Below are positions 1 through 8,177 of a stretch of DNA of 34,363 nucleotides, one piece after another. Position 1 is the first letter of the stretch. Every line of letters starts with the position of its first letter. This DNA comes from an uncultured Lachnospiraceae bacterium (GTDB lineage: Bacteria > Bacillota > Clostridia > Lachnospirales > Lachnospiraceae): the NCBI GenBank assembly GCA_902768735.1, contig CACXMK010000018.1, forward strand, positions 1 through 34,363, read 5' to 3'. Both the position numbers and the translations under genes were made by a program. The notes under the pieces are model-generated. The model had not been told where the DNA came from and made no database searches. It was given only the letters and a program-made list of their open reading frames with translations.

Positions 1-2
1 GT

Positions 3-449
3 GAGGAAAGCCTGCAGGGAGATAAGGTGTATCGTCAGTATTTTGACAGGATACGGGAAGGGTATGCCGGGATCGACCTCTCGGACTGCCCCGATCTGGG
101 ACCGGTCCTCATGGCGGCAGCGGCGCTTCGGCACGGCGCGCTGTTTACCGGCACAAGGCGGCTGCGGATCAAGGAGAGCGACCGGGGAGCCGCGATGAGA
201 CAGGAACTCGCGAAAATGGGCGTCTCTGTCGAAATCTCGGAAAATGAGATCCGGGTGGCTTCGGGGGTGAGACCTCCGCAGGAGCCGTTGGACGGGCATA
301 ATGACCACCGCATCGTGATGGCGCTGGCAGTTCTGCTCACAGAGACAGGCGGCACGATCTGCGGGGCGCAGGCGGTAGGAAAGAGCTTTCCGGATTTCTG
401 GAAAAAGCTCGCGGAGCTGGGCGTTGTAGTGAAGTTGGAGAAGGAGTGA
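3..449 (+). CDS. aroA: 3-phosphoshikimate 1-carboxyvinyltransferase (EPSP synthase), C-terminal part
   Basis: This is the 3' end of a gene that begins before the window; 148 residues are visible in an open frame from base 3 to a TGA at 447-449. EPSP synthase joins shikimate 3-phosphate and phosphoenolpyruvate in the cytoplasm, the sixth step of the shikimate pathway. The family marks are clear: the DCPDLGPVLMAAAA segment, the RIKESDR motif with the following AAM, and GHNDHRIVMA near the end, which correspond to conserved substrate-binding parts of the second domain. The stop lies three bases before the tyrA start, and the ribosome binding site of tyrA is inside this gene, so the two are surely co-transcribed. 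An upstream GTG at 27 is internal and not a real start. Confidence 0.95.
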   Translation, partial: EESLQGDKVYRQYFDRIREGYAGIDLSDCPDLGPVLMAAAALRHGALFTGTRRLRIKESDRGAAMRQELAKMGVSVEISENEIRVASGVRPPQEPLDGHNDHRIVMALAVLLTETGGTICGAQAVGKSFPDFWKKLAELGVVVKLEKE

Positions 450-452
450 GTA

Positions 453-1316
453 ATGATGAACTGGATCAGCAAAAATAATATTCTGGTCGTCGGGCTGGGC
501 CTCATGGGCGGAAGCGTCGCGAAAGGCCTGAGGCGGCTGGGATTCCACATCGAGGCGATCGACAAAAGGCAGTCGGCGATCGATTACGCCGTGGAGAACG
601 GGATCATCGACAAAGGGTATGCGTATCCCGATGAGACAGCGATCAGGAAAGCCGATGTGATGATCTTCGCCCTGTATCCGGAAGTCTTTAAAGAGTGGGT
701 CGCGGAGCAGCAGCACCTCTTTAAGTACGGGCTCCTCATCACGGATGTGACCGGCGTCAAAAACTGCATCGTCTACGACATCCAGGCGATGCTCCGGGAC
801 GATGTGGAATATATTCCGGCGCACCCGATGGCGGGGCGCGAGGTCTACGGGGTGGAAAACGCGGACGACGGCATTTTCAGGGGCGCGAATTTCATCGTGG
901 CGCCCACGGAGAAGAACACGCCCGAAGGCATTGAGTGGTGCAAGGGTCTGGGAAAGATCCTCGGCTTTAGAAAGATCTCCGTGCTCACTCCCGCGGAACA
1001 CGACAGGATGATCGGCTTTGTCTCGCAGCTGACGCATGTCATCGCGGTCAGCCTCATGACCTGCAACGACAACACGCATCTGGTCGATTATACGGGCGAT
1101 TCTTTCCGGGACCTGACGAGGATCGCGAGCATCAACGAAGACATGTGGTCGGAGCTGTTTTTGCTCAACAAGGAATATCTGCTGCAGCACATGGATTCAT
1201 TTATCAGGGAGATGTCGCAGTTCCGGGATCTGCTCGCGGCTGACGACAGAGAGGGACTTAAGGACAAGATGCGGCTCTCGACAGAGAGGCACAGCTATTT
1301 TTTGGCAAAAAAGTAA
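453..1316 (+). CDS. tyrA: Prephenate dehydrogenase
   Basis: The 287-residue product oxidises prephenate to 4-hydroxyphenylpyruvate with NAD(P), the committed step toward tyrosine. The N-terminus has the dinucleotide-binding glycine motif GLGLMGGS (residues 14-21). HPMAG (from about residue 124) and the SQLTHVIAVSL segment are prephenate dehydrogenase signatures; the histidine in the latter belongs to the active site in characterised members. The length fits the two-domain form without a C-terminal ACT domain, so tyrosine feedback through such a domain is not expected. AAGGAG at about 440-446 precedes the ATG at 453; a second ATG at 456 is nearly as good. It sits between aroA and DAHP synthase, which supports an aromatic amino acid operon. 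Confidence 0.95.
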   Translation: MMNWISKNNILVVGLGLMGGSVAKGLRRLGFHIEAIDKRQSAIDYAVENGIIDKGYAYPDETAIRKADVMIFALYPEVFKEWVAEQQHLFKYGLLITDVTGVKNCIVYDIQAMLRDDVEYIPAHPMAGREVYGVENADDGIFRGANFIVAPTEKNTPEGIEWCKGLGKILGFRKISVLTPAEHDRMIGFVSQLTHVIAVSLMTCNDNTHLVDYTGDSFRDLTRIASINEDMWSELFLLNKEYLLQHMDSFIREMSQFRDLLAADDREGLKDKMRLSTERHSYFLAKK

Positions 1317-1382
1317 ACGCCCCGGAGTGCAGAGCATTTGGGACCCGGGTTCTGACAGATACCCATTCGGAGGAAAACAGCC

Positions 1383-2414
1383 ATGAACATGGATTTTAAG
1401 AGAAAACTTGCGATCCCGATGGAAGTGAAGGAGATGTATCCTTTGACCGGGAATATCGGAAAGATCAAGGAGGAGCGGGACGCGGAGATCCAGAGCATTT
1501 TCACGGGGAAAAGCAATAAAATGATCCTGATCATCGGCCCCTGCTCCGCGGACAGAGAAGACAGCGTCCTTGATTACGTGGAAAGGCTCGCGGGAGTACA
1601 GGAAAAAGTCAGGGACAAGATCCTGATCATCCCGAGGATCTACACCAATAAACCCAGGACGACGGGAGACGGCTACAAGGGCCTTCTTCACCAGCCGGAC
1701 CCCGAGGCGAGGCCGGACATGTTCAAGGGGATCATCGCGATCAGGAAGCTTCACATGGAAGTGGCCCTGCGGACCGGTTTCACCTGCGCGGACGAGATGC
1801 TATATCCGGAGAACCACAAGTATCTCGACGATCTTCTCGCGTACGTGGCAGTCGGCGCAAGATCCGTCGAGGACCAGCAGCACAGGCTCACAGCCAGCGG
1901 GATCGAGGTCCCGGCCGGCATGAAGAACCCCACGAGCGGCGATCTCCGCATCATGATGAATTCCATCCATGCGGCGCAGAGCAGCCACACCTTTGTCTAC
2001 AGGGGATGGGAGGCAACGTCGCAGGGCAATCCTTTTGCGCATGCGATCCTGCGCGGATATACGAACAGCAAAGGCGAACATCACCCGAATTATCACTACG
2101 AGGACATCATCCGGGTCTGCGACGAGTACGACAAGAGGCCGGAGCTTGTGAATCCGGCGGTCATCGTCGACGCAAACCATGAGAACTCCGGCAAGGATCC
2201 GCTGCAGCAGCCCAGGATCGTTAAAGAAGTGCTGGCAAACTGCAGATACAGCGAACGGATCGCCAGGATCGTTAAAGGTTTTATGATCGAGAGTTATATT
2301 GAGGACGGCAGACAGGAGATCAACGGCGGATGCTATGGAAAATCCATCACAGACGCATGCCTCGGATGGGACAAATCTGAAAGGCTCATCTATGAGATCG
2401 CGGAGCTGCTGTAA
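1383..2414 (+). CDS. aroF: 3-deoxy-7-phosphoheptulonate synthase (DAHP synthase, type I)
   Basis: The 343-residue enzyme condenses phosphoenolpyruvate with erythrose 4-phosphate, the entry reaction of the shikimate pathway. Visible motifs are IIGPCSA (residues 50-56, with the metal-ligand cysteine), KPRTTGDGYKG (PEP and E4P binding), the SVEDQQHR region, VDANHENSGKD, and GKSITDACLGW at the C-terminus. The size and motifs match the AroF/G/H class of type I enzymes; which paralogue letter applies cannot be decided from sequence alone. GGAGG at 1371-1375 precedes the ATG. It follows tyrA after 66 bases, so the order here is aroA-tyrA-DAHP synthase. The start of the next gene lies inside its last codons. 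Confidence 0.93.
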   Translation: MNMDFKRKLAIPMEVKEMYPLTGNIGKIKEERDAEIQSIFTGKSNKMILIIGPCSADREDSVLDYVERLAGVQEKVRDKILIIPRIYTNKPRTTGDGYKGLLHQPDPEARPDMFKGIIAIRKLHMEVALRTGFTCADEMLYPENHKYLDDLLAYVAVGARSVEDQQHRLTASGIEVPAGMKNPTSGDLRIMMNSIHAAQSSHTFVYRGWEATSQGNPFAHAILRGYTNSKGEHHPNYHYEDIIRVCDEYDKRPELVNPAVIVDANHENSGKDPLQQPRIVKEVLANCRYSERIARIVKGFMIESYIEDGRQEINGGCYGKSITDACLGWDKSERLIYEIAELL

Positions 2415-5157
2415 GAGCGGACAGAGAAAGACGAGCCGGCTTCTCGTGGACACGATCCGCGAGATCCTGCACACGAAAAAGCGCTTTCTGTCGCTGTTTG
2501 TGATGAGCCTTCTGGCGGTCGGGTTCCTTTCCGGCCTTCGCATGACGGCGCCCGATATGCACAATACTCTGGACCGCTACTATGACCGGCAGCACTTTAT
2601 GGATGTGCGGCTTGTCTCTATGCTGGGACTTACGGAAGATGACCTGCAGGCTGTTTCACAGCTGCAGGGCGTGAGCTCGGCGGAGGGAAGCCGTTCTTTT
2701 GACGCGCTTTTGGGAGAGGACAGCGTCACCGTGTTCCAGATCCCGGAGAAACTCAATCTGCTGGACCTCGAAGAGGGACGGCTGCCGGAGTCGCCGGACG
2801 AGTGCGTGACCGAGATCAAGATCCTGGAATCCACGCGCAAAAAGATCGGCGATACCATCACCATCGATACCCGGGAGTCTTTTGACAGTATCCTTGAGGA
2901 CGATCCGCTGGCGGGATCCTCCGCCCACTCCACAAAGCATACCTATACCATTGTGGGGATCGCCAGAAGTCCCCTCTATGTCTCCCGGACAAGGGCAGGT
3001 TCCACCGTAGGCAGCGGCAGTGTCAACGGTTTTGTGGCGCTCCCGCGCGAGTGCTTTACGCAGGAGGTGTATTCGACGATCTATCTGGAGCTGGAGGGGC
3101 TCAGCAAGTATAACTGCTATACGGACGACGCCTATATAGACGCGGTGGACGCATTCATTGAGGAGATGAAGCCTTTCGCAAAGGAGAGAGCGGCGATCCG
3201 CAAGGAGAAAGTGTCTGAACAGGTCACTTTTTCGGACATGATGGCGGCGCTGATCGCGGGGATCGCGGAGTCCGGGAGTTCAACGTCCGGCGCCCTTTCC
3301 GGACTGCAGGTCGCCGATGGAGAGTGGTACATTCTCAGCCGCAAGACGATCCGCAGCTATGTGGAGTTTTCTTCTGACGCGGAGCGCATGGGAAAACTGG
3401 CAGACGTGTTCCCTTTGATCTTCTTTCTCGTAGCGGCGCTCAGCTCCCTTACCTCGATGACGAGAATGGTGGAAGATCACCGAGCGGAGATCGGAACGCT
3501 CAAGGCGCTCGGATTTTCGACGCTCTCCATTTCTATAAAGTATATCGGTTACGCGCTGGTCGCGAGCCTTGTGGGAGGTGGCGCGGGCCTTCTTATCGGG
3601 TGTATCGCGCTTCCCTCGCTGATCTATTTCGAGTGGGGGATCCTCTATCTTTTGCCGCCGCTCGAGATCTCTGTTTCGCCGTTCGTCGCGCTCTATTCCC
3701 TCGGCTCGGCGGTCCTTGCAACGGCAGGCGCGGCGTTCGCCGCCTGCTGCGCGACGCTTCTGAGCAAACCGGCGGAGCTCCTTCGCCCCCGTGCGCCAAA
3801 ACCCGGAAAGAGGGTTCTTTTGGAGCACGTCGGTGCGGCATGGAAGCGTCTCTCTTTTATCCAGAAAGTAAGTGTCCGCAATCTGTTCCGGTACAAGAAA
3901 AGGTTCTGGATGACGATCATCGGTATTGCCGGCTGTACGGCGCTCCTTGCGACCGGTTACGGGCTTCGCGACTCGATCTATGATGTGCTGACGTGGCAGT
4001 TCGACGAAGTGATGCCGTACAGCGCGTCGATCTCGATCACCGAAGGCCTTACGCCTTCGGACCGCGCGGAACTGATGGAAGCGCTGGAAGCGGAGCCGGG
4101 GATCGCGTCCTTTGCCGGCTGTTATGAGCGGTCGGTCGGCGTCCGAACGGCGGAGGGGACGGTCGACAATGTGACTTTACAGGCATCGCCGGAGTGGAGA
4201 GCTGCCCGCGCCGGAACAGAGGCAGAACAGGGCGGAGACTATTTTGACAACTACATAAACCTGCGTCCCGGAGCGAACGGGCTTTTGCGCTATGGGAAGG
4301 TGGAAGAGCTGCCGCGCCTGTCGCCCACGGAAGACACGGTCGTGATCGATGAAAAGCTGGGCATGCGCCTCGGCGTTTCGGCGGGAGACACGATCATGCT
4401 GCTCGACAGCGAGGAAAAAGAATACCCGGTGGTGGTGGGAGCCGTCTGCGAGAACTACGTCCTGCACCATGTTTACATGACTTCATCCTGCTATAAAAAG
4501 GTGTTCGGCGTCAGACCGGCGAACAACCTTCTGCTCGTGAAGCTGACGGATCCCGGACGGAGAGCCTCCGGGGAAGGGACGACCGGCGCAGGGGCAGAAA
4601 GCGCGAACGGTGCCGGCACAGACCTGATCGATCCGGCAACGGGGCTTGACCTGCACCAGGAAGCGGTCGCATCGAGGGTCTTAAAGCTTAAAGGCGTCCT
4701 GACTTTCAATCGCATCGACGAGACGCGGGACCATTTCGAGGACAGCTTTAAGAGTCTGGACGCCGTGGTCTGGATCATCATCCTGGCGGCAGCGGCATTG
4801 GCGTTCCTTGTCCTCTTCAACCTCACGAACATCAACGTCACGGAACGCATCCGGGAGCTGGCGACACTGAAGGTCCTTGGATTTTTCGACACGGAGACCG
4901 CGTCATATGTGTACCGCGAGAACATCGTCCTTACGGTGCTCGGGGCAGCCCTCGGCATGTTCATGGGAACGTGGCTCCACCGGTGGCTCATCGGGACGAT
5001 CGAAATGGAGTACATGATCTTCGGGCACGGCCTGCATGCGAAAAGCTATCTTTACGCGGCACTCCTTACGGCCGTATTTTCGCTGTCCGTGAACTTCTTC
5101 TCATTTTTCTCGATCAGGAAGATCAATATGGTGGAATCCCTCAAATCCGTTGAGTAG
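2392..5157 (+). CDS. FtsX-family ABC transporter permease (MacB/LolE-like), two FtsX domains
   Basis: This is a membrane protein of about 921 residues. The layout is that of a duplicated FtsX permease: an N-terminal membrane segment (RFLSLFVMSLLAVGFLSG), a large extracytoplasmic domain, a three-helix FtsX block holding EIGTLKALGFS, a further segment after the RYKKRFWMT stretch, a second external domain, and a last FtsX block holding IRELATLKVLGFF. Such proteins work with a LolD/MacB-type ATPase, often in lipid or peptide export or resistance, but no ATPase gene is next to it. The start is uncertain. ATG 2392 has GAAAGG at 2379-2384 and overlaps the DAHP synthase gene by 23 bases; GTG 2446 is an alternative, and longer forms overlap further. 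The second external domain holds a Gly/Ala-rich stretch (about bases 4555-4640). The substrate is unknown. Confidence 0.85.
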   Translation: MRSRSCCKSGQRKTSRLLVDTIREILHTKKRFLSLFVMSLLAVGFLSGLRMTAPDMHNTLDRYYDRQHFMDVRLVSMLGLTEDDLQAVSQLQGVSSAEGSRSFDALLGEDSVTVFQIPEKLNLLDLEEGRLPESPDECVTEIKILESTRKKIGDTITIDTRESFDSILEDDPLAGSSAHSTKHTYTIVGIARSPLYVSRTRAGSTVGSGSVNGFVALPRECFTQEVYSTIYLELEGLSKYNCYTDDAYIDAVDAFIEEMKPFAKERAAIRKEKVSEQVTFSDMMAALIAGIAESGSSTSGALSGLQVADGEWYILSRKTIRSYVEFSSDAERMGKLADVFPLIFFLVAALSSLTSMTRMVEDHRAEIGTLKALGFSTLSISIKYIGYALVASLVGGGAGLLIGCIALPSLIYFEWGILYLLPPLEISVSPFVALYSLGSAVLATAGAAFAACCATLLSKPAELLRPRAPKPGKRVLLEHVGAAWKRLSFIQKVSVRNLFRYKKRFWMTIIGIAGCTALLATGYGLRDSIYDVLTWQFDEVMPYSASISITEGLTPSDRAELMEALEAEPGIASFAGCYERSVGVRTAEGTVDNVTLQASPEWRAARAGTEAEQGGDYFDNYINLRPGANGLLRYGKVEELPRLSPTEDTVVIDEKLGMRLGVSAGDTIMLLDSEEKEYPVVVGAVCENYVLHHVYMTSSCYKKVFGVRPANNLLLVKLTDPGRRASGEGTTGAGAESANGAGTDLIDPATGLDLHQEAVASRVLKLKGVLTFNRIDETRDHFEDSFKSLDAVVWIIILAAAALAFLVLFNLTNINVTERIRELATLKVLGFFDTETASYVYRENIVLTVLGAALGMFMGTWLHRWLIGTIEMEYMIFGHGLHAKSYLYAALLTAVFSLSVNFFSFFSIRKINMVESLKSVE

Positions 5158-5196
5158 CGGACCCGTCCCGTATAGGCGGAAAGCAGGTTTTTGTAT

Positions 5197-5208
5197 CCCC
5201 CCGGGGGG
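5197..5208. other. C6-G6 perfect palindrome
   Basis: Six C residues are followed directly by six G residues in the leader between the FtsX permease and cbiM. It has no loop, so it is a poor hairpin on its own. It lies about 25 bases upstream of the cbiM promoter -35. Its function is unknown; it could be part of a binding site or chance. Confidence 0.3.
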
Positions 5209-5231
5209 CTTGTGCGCATCGTGCCCGACAG

Positions 5232-5259
5232 TTTACACTTTAGTCAAGCACAGTATGAT
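5232..5259 (+). promoter_or_regulatory. Promoter for cbiMQO
   Basis: TTTACA at 5232-5237 and TATGAT at 5254-5259 are separated by 16 bases, a good housekeeping-type promoter. It lies 54 bases before the cbiM start, in the only sizeable gap between the permease gene and the transporter cluster. No conserved cobalamin riboswitch box is recognisable in this short leader. Confidence 0.6.
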
Positions 5260-5313
5260 AGGACAGTGGCGTTGCTGTTTTTTGGCAGATCAAGTGAAAC
5301 GGGAGGAATGCTT

Positions 5314-6390
5314 ATGCATATGGCAGATGCTTTACTGGCCCCTGCGGTTGCAGCTACGATGTACGTCTCGTCAGGGACGACGGCGTGTATATCGGTCAAA
5401 AAACTCACGGAGGACGAGAACACGCAGAAGCTTCCGACGATGGCAGTGGCCTCGGCACTGGTCTTTGCCGGACAGATGATCAACTATACGATCCCCGGGA
5501 CGGGGTCTTCGGGACACATGTGCGGCGGTATGCTGCTGTCGGCGCTCCTCGGACCGCAGGCGGGATTCCTGTCGATGATCTGCGTCCTTGCGATCCAGTG
5601 TCTGTTTTTTGCCGACGGAGGGCTGATGGCGCTGGGTGCGAACATATGGAACATGGCGTTTTACGGGTGCTTTGCCGGGTACTACCTGATCTGGCGCCCG
5701 ATCATGAGAAGCCCGGTATTTGGCGGTATGGGCGCAAAGAAGGGGCAGAGGGCCCGTATCATTCTCGCGTCGATCATCGGCTGCATCATCACACTGCAGA
5801 TGGGAGCGTTTTCCGTTGTTCTTGAGACGACGCTCTCCGGCATCACGGAACTGCCCTTTGGCGCGTTCTGTTCCCTGATGCTTCCGATCCATCTGGCGAT
5901 CGGACTTGTGGAGGGCCTGATCACGGCTGCGGTCCTGACCTTCGTCTACGAGACGAGGCCGGAGCTGATCCGTGGCGTTGACCTCTCGGATGAGAAGGCC
6001 TACAGCGGCAAAAAATCGCTCGCCACGGTCATCATCTGCCTTGCGATCGCCGCGGCGCTGGTGGGCGGCATCTTCTCCCACTTCGCGAGCGGCAATCCCG
6101 ACGGCCTTGAGTGGGCGCTGTTCGGAAATGAAGAGGCGGGCTACAGCGCGAACATGGGCCTGGACGAAGAGAACTTTGGCGTGAGCAGCGGCGTTTCGGA
6201 GGCGGCAGGCGCCATTCAGGAGAAGCTCTCCTTCCTGCCTGACTATGCGTTTGCGGACAGCGAAAGCCCGATGGGAACGACGGTTTCCGGACTTGTGGGC
6301 AGCGCGATGGTCGCGGCGCTGGCGCTCGCGATCTGCACCGCGGGACATTTCTTTAGAAAGAAGACGGCTGATAGCAGCCTGGCATCCTGA
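5314..6390 (+). CDS. cbiM: Ni/Co ECF transporter substrate-binding component CbiM with fused PDGLE (CbiN-like) region
   Basis: This 358-residue membrane protein is the metal-binding S component of an energy-coupling factor transporter for cobalt or nickel. The start was chosen at ATG 5314, because GGGAGG at 5301-5306 is then well spaced and the protein begins Met-His-Met-Ala-Asp, the family's N-terminal signature; in CbiM/NikM proteins the amino terminus and His2 bind the metal. ATG 5308 would add two residues and destroy this. The TIPGTGSSGHMCGG and ANIWNMAFYG segments are typical CbiM. After about residue 230 comes an extra region with a membrane helix, a PDGLEW motif, a soluble loop and a last helix. 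This is the PDGLE/CbiN-like accessory part, here fused rather than separate. cbiQ and cbiO follow. Confidence 0.92.
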   Translation: MHMADALLAPAVAATMYVSSGTTACISVKKLTEDENTQKLPTMAVASALVFAGQMINYTIPGTGSSGHMCGGMLLSALLGPQAGFLSMICVLAIQCLFFADGGLMALGANIWNMAFYGCFAGYYLIWRPIMRSPVFGGMGAKKGQRARIILASIIGCIITLQMGAFSVVLETTLSGITELPFGAFCSLMLPIHLAIGLVEGLITAAVLTFVYETRPELIRGVDLSDEKAYSGKKSLATVIICLAIAAALVGGIFSHFASGNPDGLEWALFGNEEAGYSANMGLDEENFGVSSGVSEAAGAIQEKLSFLPDYAFADSESPMGTTVSGLVGSAMVAALALAICTAGHFFRKKTADSSLAS

Positions 6391-6464
6391 CAGAGACGAT
6401 CGCATGACGGCGGTTTGACACTGTTTTGACACACTGCAACCTAATTAAGAAGCATACAACCAAA

Positions 6465-6490
6465 GGGGCATCCGCGGATGCTCCTTCTTG
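6465..6490 (+). terminator. Hairpin between cbiM and cbiQ, terminator or attenuator
   Basis: GGGGCATC at 6465-6472 pairs with GATGCTCC at 6477-6484 (8 bp including one G-T pair) around a CGCG loop and is followed by TTCTTGTTCT. It ends 24 bases before the cbiQ ATG. The T-run is imperfect, so partial termination, lowering cbiQO relative to cbiM, is as likely as full termination. Confidence 0.5.
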
Positions 6491-6508
6491 TTCTGGGCTG
6501 GATGATCC

Positions 6509-7315
6509 ATGAATCAAAACATCGAGCGTTCCATACATGACCTGCGGGAGATGGACGCGCTGGCTTCGGGGGACTCTATGGTCCACAGGGTCAGCGCGGG
6601 GGCCAAACTCCTTGTCACGGTGGTGTATATCGGGACGGTGGTCTCTTTTGCAAAACTGAATATGACGGGGCTCCTGTTCATGGTCCTGTATCCGGTGCTC
6701 CTGTTCACGGTCAGCGGGATCCCGATATCCACGTGTTTTTACAAGCTTCGGTTCGTGCTGCCGCTGGTCCTTTTCGTTGGCGTGTTCAACCCGTTCTTCG
6801 ACAGAACGCCGGCTTTTGCCATCGGCTCGTTCACGGTGACGACGGGGATGATCTCCATGGTGACGCTGATGATGAAGGGCGTCTTCTGCCTGATGGCTTC
6901 GTTCCTGCTCATGGCGACGACGCGGATCGAGGCGCTGTGCGGCGCGCTCCGAAAGATCCATATGCCGCAGATGCTGGTGACGCTGCTCCTTTTGACGTTC
7001 CGGTATGCAGCTGTCATGGCGGAGGAAGTGAACGTGATGACGCAGGCCTACAGCCTGCGGGCACCCGGCCAGAAGGGGATCCACTATACTGCCTGGGGCT
7101 CTTTTCTCGGACAGCTCCTTCTGCGGAGCATGGACCGGGCGGACGAACTGTACTCCTCGATGCTTCTGAGGGGGTATCACGGGGAGTTTTATTACGCGGA
7201 GACAAAAAAGCGGTCGTCCGGGGACACGCTTTACGCAGCGATTTGGTGCGCGGCCTTTCTTGCGGCGAGATGCGTGAACCTTACGCAGGTTCTCGGAATG
7301 ACAGTGGTGAGGTAG
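6509..7315 (+). CDS. cbiQ: ECF transporter transmembrane coupling protein CbiQ (EcfT)
   Basis: The 268-residue integral membrane protein couples the metal-binding CbiM to the ATPase CbiO. About five hydrophobic segments are visible. Between them lies the cytoplasmic coupling region with the two Arg-Gly-like motifs of EcfT proteins, AYSLRAPG (about residue 183) and SMLLRGYHG near residue 215; the first deviates from the usual Ala-Arg-Gly. The ribosome binding site before ATG 6509 is weak (CTGGATGATCC), which fits control by the hairpin just upstream. The stop is directly followed by the cbiO start, so the two are translated together. The cobalt/nickel assignment comes from the CbiM neighbour, not from this protein. 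Confidence 0.88.
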   Translation: MNQNIERSIHDLREMDALASGDSMVHRVSAGAKLLVTVVYIGTVVSFAKLNMTGLLFMVLYPVLLFTVSGIPISTCFYKLRFVLPLVLFVGVFNPFFDRTPAFAIGSFTVTTGMISMVTLMMKGVFCLMASFLLMATTRIEALCGALRKIHMPQMLVTLLLLTFRYAAVMAEEVNVMTQAYSLRAPGQKGIHYTAWGSFLGQLLLRSMDRADELYSSMLLRGYHGEFYYAETKKRSSGDTLYAAIWCAAFLAARCVNLTQVLGMTVVR

Positions 7316-7318
7316 AAG

Positions 7319-8092
7319 ATGATCCGGTTCGAAGACGTTACATTTGCATATGAAAAAGGAAAGCCGGTCCTCTCCGCGGTCTCTTTTGAGATTGGAAAGG
7401 GAGAGACGGTGGGCCTCATCGGCGCCAACGGCGCGGGAAAGTCCACGGTCATGAAGCTGCTGCTGGGCCTTGCGGGTCCCGGCGCGGGAGCGGGTTCCGG
7501 TTCCGGTGCGGGAAACACGAAGAATACGGGGAGCGGCAGGATCCTCGTCGAAGGGATCGAAGTCCTCCCGAAGAACCTTCCGCAGATCAGGCGAAAACTC
7601 GGCTTTGTGCTGCAGAATTCCGACAACCAGATGTTCATGCCCACGGTGTTCGAGGACATGATGTTCGGACTCTTAAATTACGGGATGTCCAGGATGGAAG
7701 CGGAGCGCAGAGTCGACGAAGTCCTGCAGGACCTTGGGCAGGAAAAGCTGAAATATCTCTATAACCACAAGATCTCCGGCGGCGAGAAGCGCATGGCTGC
7801 TGTGGCGACTGTCCTTGCCATGGATCCGGAAGTCCTGCTCATGGATGAACCGACTTCGGCGCTCGACCCTTACAACCGGCGCATCATCATCCGCACAATC
7901 GGCGCTCTGAAACAGACTAAGATCATCACGTCCCACGACCTGGACATGATCTATGACACTTGCGGGCGCGTGATCCTGCTGTCGGACGGTAAGATCGCTG
8001 CAGACGGACCGGCAGAGGATATCCTTATGGACAAAAAACTGCTCGAAGCGAACAGAATGGAACTCCCACTCCGCTTCGCTACTTGCGTCTGA
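7319..8092 (+). CDS. cbiO: ECF transporter ATP-binding protein CbiO
   Basis: The 257-residue ABC ATPase drives the CbiMQ metal importer. Walker A is GANGAGKST (residues 35-43), the Q-loop lies in VLQNSDNQMF, the signature is ISGGEKRM, Walker B ends LLMDEPTSALD, and the H-loop is in TSHDLDMI. The ATG follows the cbiQ stop by three bases. Between Walker A and the first beta strand there is an unusual Gly/Ala/Ser/Asn/Thr-rich insertion of about 20 residues (about residues 52-71, bases 7472-7531), where relatives have only a short turn. A single ATPase gene implies a CbiO homodimer. Confidence 0.93.
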   Translation: MIRFEDVTFAYEKGKPVLSAVSFEIGKGETVGLIGANGAGKSTVMKLLLGLAGPGAGAGSGSGAGNTKNTGSGRILVEGIEVLPKNLPQIRRKLGFVLQNSDNQMFMPTVFEDMMFGLLNYGMSRMEAERRVDEVLQDLGQEKLKYLYNHKISGGEKRMAAVATVLAMDPEVLLMDEPTSALDPYNRRIIIRTIGALKQTKIITSHDLDMIYDTCGRVILLSDGKIAADGPAEDILMDKKLLEANRMELPLRFATCV

Positions 8093-8111
8093 ATCCGCAA
8101 TCAACTAGAAT
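8083..8111 (+). promoter_or_regulatory. Promoter of the FadR-type regulator with an overlapping palindrome
   Basis: TTGCGT at 8083-8088 and TAGAAT at 8106-8111 are 17 bases apart. The -35 lies inside the end of cbiO. AACTA-GAA-TAGTT (8103-8115) is a perfect inverted repeat across the -10 and could be an autoregulatory site, but nothing in the sequence proves binding. Confidence 0.5.
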
Positions 8112-8177
8112 AGTTAGGGGTACAGGTTGTCAGGCGATGACCTGGAAGCGGTAAACGCAAATCATCGAGGTTTAGAC

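Noticed and set aside
5158-5313. Cobalamin or NiCo riboswitch before cbiM
   Set aside because: No conserved B12 box or recognisable four-way junction pattern could be found in the short leader; a promoter fills most of it.
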